This document shows, in pieces, positions 54,761 to 64,000 of a stretch of DNA of 64,000 nucleotides. Below the pieces are notes generated by a model. That model had not been told where the DNA came from. It saw only the letters and a list, made by a program, of their open reading frames with translations, and ran no database searches. The stretch is taken from assembly GCA_944989445.1 (NCBI GenBank), contig CALYLW010001397.1, positions 274,894-338,893 on the forward strand, read 5' to 3'. The position numbers were made by a program, and so were the translations under genes. Each line of letters begins with the position of its first letter. Position 1 is the stretch's first letter. The DNA is from Ampullaceana balthica (lineage: Eukaryota; Mollusca; Gastropoda; Lymnaeidae).

Positions 54761-56182
54761 TGAGATTTTAGGAAAGTCGTTTCTATTTCTTATGAAACAT
54801 TATTTCTGGTTGTGGCAAATATTGTTTAGCATATAATTTTTTTTCTGCTTCCTGCTTTATGTTTTTAAAAAAAATGCTTTTAATGCTTGAAAATAATGAT
54901 GGATTTAGCAAATTGTTAAAACATTAGTTAAGACATTTCATTGTGGATATTCCCGAAAGTATAGCCCGTAACTTCTAAATGAAACGGCAATAGCAATATT
55001 TTGAATTAAATATTTTATTTATATATAAGTAAGAGTAGGAGCAGGACATTTTTTTTTATATTTCTTATACTTATATACTGTTCAATCGATTTGTTTTATA
55101 ACTTTCTATTTTCCAGATATCTTCTCTTACGAGAAATATGATTTCTGGTGGTTTTGTGTTTATATTTTAAGACGATCTGTTTTTGCGTGTTTGACTTTTC
55201 ATATTGTTAGAGCCCGCCGGATTGCCACTTATTGTTATTCTATTCAGTTATTTTAACATTTAGATAATTATACGCGTTAAAACAAATCAAATATACTTAA
55301 AAGTGTTTTATTGCTAGCATTACTAAGCATTTACGTGTATCAATATGTGTTATTGGTTGTTATCTTGACTAAATGTGTTTATTTGTGCAAACATTTACAT
55401 TTGTATGTACCTATGGGTCTCATTCTGTATTCCAATAAGTGTTAAATAAATAAATGAAAAAAATATTAAAGCCACATCAATTTGAAATCATCCCAGGAAC
55501 AGACTGTTATGGTATTTCCTGGCAATTTGGAAAATGACGTATAGGTGTAGGAAACACGTGCATTCTTAGAAATAAACATTGCAAATAAATTTCATTCATA
55601 CGTTTATAAATATCTCTGCTTGTAAATAATCTCAGACTAAAATAAATGTTAAATTAACTGCTAAAATATTATGTATCAGAATATAATGCCAAGATTAATT
55701 ATAAATCTATGAACTTCTGGACGTTTTAATGCATTAAAAACCAAAAATTCAAGTTGATGAAGTGTGAGTGTAGAGATCAATTTTGGAAGTACAACTTGGG
55801 AGTCTGATTACAGCTATCACATATTTTACATCTCTGACAAGTCTCAATAATTTTATTTACCTAATCATATCACACCGATAAATATAAGTGGACATTTTAT
55901 ACCAAACAGACAAGTCGATAAACATAATAATACACATATTTGTCTGTGAATATATAATAAAAACACAATCACGCGTTAGTTAAAATATAACATCACACAA
56001 TCTCCAGTGCAAACATGAACAACACACAATGATTTCAGTGAATATATCAGTAAAGCACAATGATTTTCAACGTGCATGTAACAAAACACTGAAATGTCAT
56101 TGAAAGGAAAATAATGGTTGATGAAAAGTATTTATTCGCCTTTTTTATTTCGTTGATGTTTTGTCGAGTTAAATGAATTCAT
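54761..56182. other. Spacer, partly paralogous to 21.7-22.8 kb
   Basis: Contains phrases such as GAAAGTATAGCCCGTAACTTC and TTACGTGTATCAATATG that parallel the gene A spacer. No gene recognised. Confidence 0.55.
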
Positions 56183-57140
56183 TCATTTTTCTCTGATATA
56201 CCAAATTTGTTTACCAAGCCAATGATCGGAATTTTCTAGATTGTGTGGCAACCTGGAAGAAAAAAAATTCAAATTCACTTAAAAGCTAACAATCTGAACA
56301 TTTGAACATAGCCTATCTCCATTTTATTATATTTGATTATTTTTGTATTGATATTCTGGTCTTTAAATTGTTGAATATAAGATGCAAGGTCAAAATTAAA
56401 TGAAATAAAATATTTTTTTTAATGTTTGGGCCTTTATAAACTTGAAAAGAAATGTGTAATACGGAAATTAAATAAGGATATTACTGACGGGGAGATATAT
56501 TTTTGGACTACATTAATATGTTAATATTTTTATTTAAACTTCAACTCTTTAAATTCACGGTGTTCATCATTATAAACATCATCAATTATTATTTCTACAT
56601 TCAGTTTCCAAAGTTTTTTTGTGATATATGCTTGTATTAAAAAACAAAATGTGATAATTTGACATTATTTCACACCAAAGGCTTAAATCAGCAATATGAT
56701 ATATATTTTTGCATTGCAATTAAAATATTTTTTTTTAAAATCAAACATGAGTTTTTTAAAATTTATTTATTTAATAATTTGCAGATGCAGTTGCCTAATA
56801 TTGACCGTCATTTCAAGACTTCCAGCCCGTCTCACTTTCAGTAAATTTGATTATGTTTTTTTATCCTCTATTTACGATCGGCTCTAATCGCCTTTTTAAA
56901 AGCTCAGCTCTAGCAATCACATTATGATTAAAACTTGGTAAAAAAAACGAATCACTTTATTTGGTTGCACTATTGGGTTTGTGAAATTAATAAGAAAAAA
57001 ATAACCTACAATTTTCTGAAATTAGCAAGTATGCCCATCACTGCATCTCGATCTAGATCTTCAAAATCTGTACTGAAGCGTAAATTGATGCGTTCTAATG
57101 TTGCTTCGTAATTGGTCAGACGACGAAGGAAGCTGGTGAG
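56183..57140 (-). CDS. Gene C: 3' end of a third F-box-family gene
   Basis: Two exons: 57140-57010 (exon 7, 131 nt, acceptor TCCCTAG, donor GTAGGT) and 56252-56183 (exon 8, acceptor TTCCAG, stop TGA). Exon 7 reads LTSFLRRLTNYEATLERINL and on; exon 8 ends HWLGKQIWYIREK. The phases match genes A and B. Earlier exons are not found between 57141 and 64000; they may lie past the window, beyond the LTR element. The intron parallels 28.7-29.6 kb, supporting common descent by tandem duplication. Confidence 0.65.
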
Positions 57141-57663
57141 CTAGGGAGAAGTCACACAATTTATTAGTTGAATTATTGTAAATGCTATGAGTTTTGTTGT
57201 ATATTTCTTATGTATTCCAATAAAAATGTGTTGGTTGCTCTTGTTGTTACGGATAAAATGTTCGTTTTATGTGAAAAAGTATTTGAAAATATTTTGATAA
57301 CTATTATATTTTCCCCATGACCGCGTGGTCGTAGGTTGTTTTTAACGTTTCCATTAGAACTTTCTGGGGGTTTGGTAGACCTGGCGGCGCCCATCTCCTC
57401 TGCTGGTCAGCTTTGGAATTTTTAGCGTGAGTCATTCAACAATATTTTTACTGTGGCTTAACTTGGACTAGATCCGACGCCCTCAAGATTTGTGCACGCA
57501 CTACTGATTTTGCAATATATTTACAAACCTTTATGTTAGCAGAAAAAATGCGTTTGAGCTAAAAACAAAATTTAAATTGGGATTAGAGATTCACCATTAA
57601 GTGGATAAAAAATTTGAAACACCCAATCTAACACGAAAACTTCAGTTCATGGGGTTCAGGATA

Positions 57664-57931
57664 TGTCACGTGTGAATCACATGATTTTTGACGGAGAAGT
57701 CACGTGAATAAAAGCGTGGGAAGAAAGTGTCCTTCCCATTGGCTTAGAAGGTTGGGCGATCAGTGTTAGAGTTGACTGGTGTCATGGCAGGACGTATGCA
57801 GTGTGTTTTCCACGTTTTATAACCTCAAATTATAATTCTTGTATAAAATATAAATATTAAAGTTGTTTTATTGAAACCAAGTCTTCAGAGGATTATTGTG
57901 TACAAGATTCTGTATTGAGAGAACGCCTACA
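57664..57931 (+). mobile_element. LTR-like repeat, plus orientation
   Basis: TGTCACGTG...GCCTACA ends shared with 29281-29502 (minus). Contains TATAAAATATAAATATTAAAG and GTTGTTTTATTG, a plausible promoter and polyadenylation region. No target duplication was detected. Confidence 0.5.
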
Positions 57932-58067
57932 AGAAGTTACATATAAATAAAGTAAAAACCAATTACATTGACAGGGTAGTATTGAACAAATGATCGCAGA
58001 CCAATAACATTTGGTAGATAGGTTGTGTTGTATTTTTAATAAGTTTCATTTCCATGGATAATCGGTT

Positions 58068-58226
58068 GTAATTAAAGTCACATAGTTGTTATTTGATGTT
58101 CTACTGATCAGGTAAAGGTTTTGTTTCTCACGAAAGATTAGATAACCATGAAATAGAATTTTTAAGTCCATTCGTCGAAGCTTTCAAGCGGAAAGTCAAG
58201 TTAATGTATTAAACTCAGAGAGTTAG
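58068..58226. repeat. Flank duplication, left copy (partner 63568-63726)
   Basis: From TTGTAATTAAAGTCACATAG to AACTCAGAGAGTTAG, about 95 percent identical by eye to 63568-63726. The left copy ends exactly where the left LTR begins. Confidence 0.85.
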
Positions 58227-58706
58227 TGTTGCGTTCTCGGTTCTGGATAAATTAAGACGAAGTCTCGACTCTTGTTCACGATATACTTCAAGCCTTTATT
58301 CAGTCATCAATATATGTACAGCAACAGATTCAGGTACACGACGTAATCCATTCACAATGTCCACTCACTTGTAAGTGCATACATAGACCCTCTGTCCCTA
58401 ATACGCTGAACACTCGAGCCTCCTCGAAGTGTCACCAGCTATCAGAGCCAACGCTCTCTACTAATGGCTAGCCCTAACAAGGACAATGGACCTCTGCACT
58501 CGGTCAGTATTCACACGTCTCACTCTCTCTCTGTCTCACACACACTATATATACACAGCCCGGCTGTCTAACCTTCAACCGAGTGACTACAATTAACACC
58601 ATTATTGACAAGTGAACTCTTGTCAACTCACGCCTTGACCCGAGTCACAACAATGACTCACAACAATCTCACAACAATCATTCGCAGTGATTCTCATACC
58701 CTGACA
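58227..58706 (-). repeat. LTR (3' LTR in element orientation)
   Basis: Minus strand TGTCAGGGTATGAG... to ...CGAGAACGCAACA, 480 bp. Contains TATATATA near the pyrimidine-rich CTCTCTCTCTGTCTC block. Confidence 0.88.
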
Positions 58707-58720
58707 TATCCCCCCTATTT
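58707..58720 (-). other. Polypurine tract
   Basis: AAATAGGGGGGATA on the minus strand immediately before the 3' LTR, the expected primer for plus-strand synthesis. Confidence 0.75.
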
Positions 58721-60551
58721 CGTTAGATTCTACTTACGAGTAGAATCTCACAATACAACAAAGACAGGGCATGGAATCACTGCACATTATAAATACATTA
58801 ATATAATACATCATGAATTAATCAATATCTTTAAAAATAATTTTATACACAAAAATCCATGGAAAAAAATTAATGGTATATACAACACAGAGCAAAAATC
58901 CACTTGGTCGTACCTGTATACGACTTCACTAACCCGCAACGTCATTCGAGATGGACAGCCGTTATACTACCACCCCTGAATTACATACTCTATATATACA
59001 TTAATGCAAAAAGAAAATATTATATATACATGTGAAGTCTTAATGCATCTCATTATCACTAATAATCAATCCATCTAACCATATGCAATTTACAAATCTT
59101 GGAAAAAATGACACAAGAAAATTTCTAACACTTAAGCACTTGTCCACGTCATGTGGCATATTACGGAGCAATCACTGCTCACTTAATTACTTTTCCCACT
59201 TTGTTATTGAGCTCTCTTATCCCTCCATAGACACCGTTATAAATCTATGTATATAAATACAGCCCATCGCTCCTGCCATACAGGAACTTGGTTAATTGAT
59301 TAACAAAAACTGCCCATCACTCCTGCCGCACAGGACGTAGTTAATTATATACTAAAGGGAGCCTATCTCCCATGCCATACAGGTCTGACTTACTACTTCT
59401 TGACTACTCGTACATTATTATCTTAATTCTCAAAGAACCAACCTTCGACCTACTACTTGTCATAACACATCACATAATTATTACCCAACAATTGACAATT
59501 TTTACGCTAGATTGTTTTCTATTTACAACTGACTCTACTGGTTCCTCATATAAATTCCTTAAGATAGTTATTCCAGGATTACCTCCAGCATGAGATAATG
59601 TTATAGGGATAACTACTTATCCAAACTATAAACATTTCAGCTTGATTGTATGTGACCCAATTACAATCAATTATAAAACAATCATGTGCATATAGTAGTC
59701 GTAATTAACATAATTCATCATAATAATCATAATCATGAACAATATCATTATCACAACATATCATAATTACACCCTTATAAAAACAATGGCCTTAGGTCAC
59801 CCGGACCCAAAAATTCTCATAAAAAAAACATCATCAGCAAGACATTACAACCATCTCATATTTATTACCTCCATCATTACCCAATCCAAGCACTAACTAA
59901 AAATAGTACCTAATCGCTATGACGCCTTACACTCATGTTCATATAATAATAATAATACTGGCCCGAGGTAACTCATACCCCAATTTCTAACCAAACAACA
60001 TTGTCCTTACTCCTCATAGTTATAAAAAAAATCATCATCCTCGAAAATACAATACATATTTCCTCTTTATTTACATCCATCAATTATCCAGCAAGGAAAA
60101 AAAAAGTATACACCAAAAATCATAGCCATTATTTTGATGGTGATCCAACAACAAAAACAGCCCTTATTAGTAATACAAGGTTGGTATCTGTGGTTACCCC
60201 AAATTTATGGTAACGCCTACTATTTATCCTTCTCCGGGACTCAATTATTAGTTATTTTGCTCAGTAATTATGATCAACATTACCAGATCTGTCATGATCC
60301 TACCAGTCCCAGTGGGACCGTGATGTTATATCGAAGTTTGTCTGTGTCAACAACCATTGCAACTCTATCATCACCCCGCTCACCCCTGTCACTACTTCTA
60401 AGAGCTATCCGGTGACTCTAACTCTGAAATCTCCCCGATCACTTTTGTCACCACACCTACGACCTCCCCGGTCAACTCTACTTCCACCTCTGACATCTAC
60501 CCGGCCGCCCTTGTCACAACATTTAAATTCTTCTTCTTGACCTCTCAATTT
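58721..60551 (-). other. Non-coding interior of the LTR element
   Basis: AT-rich, with short repeats around 59260-59390 (CATCACTCCTGC and ATGCCATACAGG words). Beyond 60220 there is CT-rich DNA continuing from the gag-like end. The open frames on the plus strand are antisense to the element. Confidence 0.5.
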
Positions 60552-62426
60552 CTACTTTGTCTCCCTTACTAACTCAGCGAAACAGCCCACTTTACCCACG
60601 TGCATCAATGTTTTCTCGAGGACCCCCATTATCAGCCAAATTATTAGTCCCCATGAACAAGCAACTTTACTTGTTTTTCGGCCTCCGTGACTCGACCGAA
60701 TCATAAACCTGTCCTGCCCGTCCTTGTCGGTAATGGTCTGATTTCTGCTCAGTCCTGTTCTCATTTTGTCAAGCTCAATGTCCCTGCGTAACTCCGTGCA
60801 GGCTCTGTCACGAGAAACGTTTCCCGTGCTGTAGTCATAACCTTTGTGCCTTAAATCAAAACAATTGCCCGTCGAGCCAACGTCAGTTTTTTCTGTGTAA
60901 CCACTGTAGCGGTTCTCATTTTGTTTTTCTTCTAGCATCAGACGTTTAATTTCCCCCTTTTCGTCCTTAGGTGTGCTCTTTTCTATCCCTATTGTAGCAC
61001 ACTCAGTTTTTCCTTCATTATATTCATCAATTATCACTAGCGTAACTTTCTCCCCTTGTGTGTTCCTTCTCTGTTCTGTCTTTTCATTTTAACAGGTATT
61101 TCGTCTGTATTCATTTGAGTTACATCATCTTTTGTCTCTGATCCTAATATAACTATCTGGTCTTCAGTGTGATTCACCACATGTCTAATCTCACTTTTAT
61201 TGTGGTCAATTTGTCGATTTTGAACTGCAAGTTCCTTCTCTATCAGGATATCTTTTAACATCAATATTTCATCCTCTTTGGCCACTAACTTCAGACTTAA
61301 ATCATAATTGATTTCTTCGTTTTCTATAACAATTATCCACATTTCATTAACGTCCTCTTTAGATTTTACGTTTCGGTTTAGCTCCCCAATCTCCTCTACT
61401 TTCTGAGCCAATATTTCTTCAATTTATCTCTCTTTTTCTTTTAGTTGCCTCTGTACTTTTTTCGATATTTCATCTTTCACCTTGAGTATTTCTAGTAACG
61501 TAGAAAAATTTTTCCCCATTGTGTCAATTTGCATTTTCAAGTTTTTGACCTCAACTGTGGCTTCGTTTAGTTTCATATTGTACCCCTTCTTTACTTTTTC
61601 CTTGTCTATCCGTAATTCTCTGTTCCACTTATCATAATCTTTAGCCATTAGCTTGAGATTTGTTTCATAATGTTCTTCCTCTTTTTCTACAATCATTCTC
61701 CCCTTTACAGCCATGTTTTCTTCACTAAGTGCAATGTTCCCTGTTAATTAATAATTCTCTTCTCTATGAGCGAGTCTTTCCATAAAATCCGTGGTTTCTA
61801 ACTTTCTGTCGTTTAGTTTTCTCTGTACTTTTCCTAATAATTCATCCTTTTCAAGTAAGTGATTGCTTATTAAGTCAATTTTCTTTTTTATATTCTGTGA
61901 CTCGACTTCATTTTCATCAAGTTCTGTTTTGTGCTCCTTGCCTTTCTGTTCTAGCTCTGATAATCTAGTTTGAACACTGCACCATATTGCTTCTAGTTCC
62001 GTTTCTTTAACGATAATTTCTACCTTTTGTTCATCTACTTCCGTCGAACCCGTCGAACTTAATTTTTTATTCTCATGCGTCTCATGAATTGTATAACTTT
62101 TGTCACTGTCAAAGTCTTCAATATTGTCTCTATACCTTTTTCGTCTTTCTGTCCGCAATTTTCTCATGCTCTCTTCATGTTTTCTCTGTTTCTCTTCATC
62201 TTCTACCTGCCACTGTCTCACTTTATCTTCGTGTTTTCTCCTTTTCTCTTTATATTCTTCCTGCCACTGTCTCTGTTCCTCTAATTTTTCTTCCCGATTA
62301 TGTTCTACAAACTTATCCCTTACAAATAGATTCAGTTCCTCCCCCTTCAATCCTAGTTTTTTTGCCCCAGCTTCTTAGGGTATCTATAATCTTAAACCTA
62401 AATTCTTGTGTATCTTTAAATTCCAT
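60552..62426 (-). pseudogene. Gag-like coiled-coil protein, interrupted
   Basis: ATG at 62426-62424. The N-terminal frame shifts near 62386; the next long frame carries KKLGLKGEELNLFVRDK and then a highly charged coiled coil (EEQRQWQEEYKEKRRKHED; QVEDEEKQRKHEESMRKLR). That frame continues to 61037, broken only by single TAA codons at 61750-61748 and about 61421. A second shift leads to the frame ending ELVRETK at 60552. The opening resembles the N-terminus of some Ty3/gypsy gag proteins. No zinc knuckle was found. Length without breaks would be about 620 codons. Parts repeat each other (KDELLGKVQRKL and KDEISKKVQRQL). Confidence 0.6.
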
Positions 62427-62628
62427 TTTACCTTACAAATACAATGTACATGGAAGGAAAAAATTAGTTAAGTAATTGTAAATGATTACTTGCCTGGATT
62501 TACGGAATTACATACACATACACCAAACAGGTGTCCTTAGAATGCTAACTTAACAAGGGTCTCCTGGTAGCACCATTAATATTGTCCAGCAATAGTTCTC
62601 ACGGATAGTCCAACACACTGTATACTGG

Positions 62629-62960
62629 AAGGCGGATGTCTTGTTGTCGGACAGTTGTTAACCGACACCCTTAGGTCTCTGGACACGAACGTTAAGGCGG
62701 ATGCCTTGTTGTCGGACAGTCGTTCACCGACACCCTCAGGTTTCTGGACACGAACGCTAAGGCGGATGCCTTGTTGTCGGACAGCCGTTCACCGACAAAC
62801 TCCTCGGGACTCTGGACACGATCGGTAAGGCGGATGCCTTGTTGTCTGGCGGTCGTTCACTGCCACACTCAGGCGAATGATAAGGCGGATGACTTGTTGT
62901 CGGGCAATCGTTCACTGACACACTCAGGACTCTGGACACGATCCGACGGCCTGGACACTG
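62629..62960. repeat. 65-bp minisatellite in the element leader
   Basis: Five units of about 55-67 bp with AAGGCGGATGCCTTGTTGTC, GTTCACCGACAC and CTGGACACGA. Lies between the 5' LTR and the gag-like start, where packaging signals usually sit. Confidence 0.85.
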
Positions 62961-63044
62961 GATGTCTCATTGCATAGACCGTCGACGCAGTCTCACTTAT
63001 ATGCTGTGACTTGACGTACCATCCACAAGAGCCTCCAGAAAATG

Positions 63045-63062
63045 CTCGGACGTGATCCCCAT
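63045..63062 (-). other. Candidate primer-binding site
   Basis: Directly after the 5' LTR the minus strand reads ATGGGGATCACGTCCGAG. TGGGGATCACGTCC could pair with a tRNA 3' end, but I could not match it to a specific tRNA. Confidence 0.4.
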
Positions 63063-63542
63063 TGTTGCGTTCTCGGTTCTGGATAAATTAAGACGAAGTC
63101 TCGACTCTTGTTCACGATATACTTCAAGCCTTTATTCAGTCATCAATATATGTACAGCAACAGATTCAGGTACACGACGTAATCCATTCACAATGTCCAC
63201 TCACTTGTAAGTGCATACATAGACCCTCTGTCCCTAATACGCTGAACACTCGAGCCACCTCGATGTGTCACCAGCTATCAGAGCAAAAGCTCTATTCTAA
63301 TGGCTAGCCCTAACAAGGACTATGTACCTCTGCAATCGGTCAGTATTCACACGTCTCCCTCTCTCTCTGTCTCACACACACTATATATACACAGCCCGGC
63401 TGTCTAACCTTCAACCGAGTGACTACAATTAACACAATTATTGACAAGTGAACTCTTGTCAACTCACGCCTTGACCCGAGTCACAACAATGACTCTCAAC
63501 AATCTCACAACAATCATTCGCAGTGATTCTCATACCCTGACA
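63063..63542 (-). repeat. LTR (5' LTR in element orientation)
   Basis: 480 bp, partner of 58227-58706, same TG...CA ends. Confidence 0.88.
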
Positions 63543-63567
63543 CAATTAAAGTTACACAATTGTAATT

Positions 63568-63726
63568 AAAGTCACATAGTTGTTATTTGATGTTCTACTG
63601 ATCAGGTAAAGGTTTTGTTTCTCACGAAAGATTAGATAACCATGAAATATAATTTTTAAGTCTATTGGTCGAAGCTTTCAAGTGGAAAGTCAAGTTAATG
63701 TACTAAACTCAGAGAATTAGACAAAT
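63568..63726. repeat. Flank duplication, right copy
   Basis: Partner of 58068-58226. It starts 25 bp after the LTR, not directly at it, and then continues into unique DNA (ACAAATGGAATC). Confidence 0.85.
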
Positions 63727-64000
63727 GGAATCAATTTCAAATTTGGGAAACTAGCGTAAAATATCCATTCATAGCTTAATTACCGTTAACAAACCAGCAT
63801 ATTTTAATGAGAAAACTTTCTCAAATGGTAAAGGCATGATTGAAATCATCATTTTATAACGTAATCTATATTTATAATTCTCTTCATGGTGGGACCATGC
63901 GAGGCAGCTGCAAGTATGTGCAACCGAGCACGACGAATGACCCTCGCTGGTGTCAACTTAACACAGTTAACGTTTGGCAAACGAAGTAGTGGTGGGGTGG
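63727..64000. other. Window end, nothing recognised
   Basis: A GC-richer end near 63890-64000 (GGTGGGACCATGCGAGGC) has a LINE-tail flavour but too little sequence to call. Confidence 0.4.

Larger units (their letters stand above)
58227..63542 (-). mobile_element. LTR retrotransposon with gag-like coding and no visible pol
   Basis: Two 480-bp LTRs (58227-58706 and 63063-63542) differ at about 12 positions by eye (near 2.5 percent), so insertion is fairly recent. The polypurine tract and primer-site positions give minus orientation. Internal 4356 bp: leader with minisatellite, a coiled-coil gag-like frame (62426-60552), and 1.8 kb of non-coding DNA. No protease, RT, RNase H or integrase motif is readable. 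A non-autonomous gag-carrying element is the simplest reading; a deletion derivative is the alternative. No 5-bp target duplication. Confidence 0.85.

Noticed and set aside
57185..57394. 69-codon minus-strand frame just upstream of gene C exon 7
   Set aside because: No similarity to F-box-family exons and no suitable splice sites; possibly a SINE-like scrap.
58605..60415. Plus-strand frames of 70-124 codons
   Set aside because: They lie in the LTR and non-coding interior of an element read on the other strand; no domain.
62075..62475. Plus-strand frames rich in Phe, Leu and Ser that look like membrane proteins
   Set aside because: Antisense of the charged coiled-coil gag-like frame; Lys/Glu-rich coding gives Phe/Leu/Ser in antisense.

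Overview
This is AT-rich animal nuclear DNA with introns, many nested transposons and few coding exons. Non-LTR elements of the endonuclease-reverse transcriptase type with a C-terminal C2H2 finger, Helitrons, hAT elements, a tRNA-derived SINE with a core domain resembling molluscan SINEs, and an F-box only protein 33/39-like family together suggest a lophotrochozoan, most likely a gastropod mollusc. The lineage is inference; no species was identified.

Backbone: a tandem, minus-strand family of F-box/leucine-rich-repeat-like genes (FBXO33/39 type, presumed SCF ubiquitin-ligase substrate adaptors). Gene A spans 19541 to 7616 in eight exons and would encode 411 residues, but has an in-frame TAA in exon 5. 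A second copy of its terminal exon lies at 3367-3292. Gene B spans 48151 to 33552 (six exons in frame, 349 codons if a tandem donor is used). B-type exons 7 and 8 follow at 29967-29837 and 28662-28599, but exon 6 has no usable donor for them. Gene C enters from the right with only exons 7 and 8 (57140-57010, 56252-56183). Exon lengths (121, 131 and 76/64/70 nt) and splice phases are shared between copies, which is the main evidence for these models.

Layout: 0-3.3 kb, a foldback repeat and AT-rich DNA with a CGG-rich tract. 3.3-19.5 kb, gene A, with its introns filled by minisatellites (a 15-bp unit at 10.6-12.8 kb), a SINE, MITEs, a Helitron end and a CR1/jockey-like relic. 19.5-28.6 kb, the intergenic spacer, with LINE relics and a complete non-autonomous Helitron (26870-28576) ending 22 bp from the B-type exon 8 stop codon. 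28.6-48.2 kb, gene B, with a hAT-like composite holding a Ty3/gypsy pol relic, a decayed full-length LINE, and inverted copies of a dispersed repeat. 48.5-51.8 kb, a young LINE with an open frame of 1053 codons and an 8-bp target duplication. 52-56 kb, the spacer again, paralogous to 19-22.8 kb, with a hAT fragment and a MITE. 56-64 kb, the end of gene C, then a 5.3-kb LTR retrotransposon (58227-63542, minus orientation) that has gag-like coiled-coil coding but no visible pol, flanked by a 159-bp direct duplication.

The genes do not form an operon. The unifying story is local duplication and rapid turnover of an F-box family: introns bloated by mobile elements, and gene ends (exons 6-8) repeatedly remodelled. 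No structural RNA gene, CRISPR array or bacterial-type system was seen.
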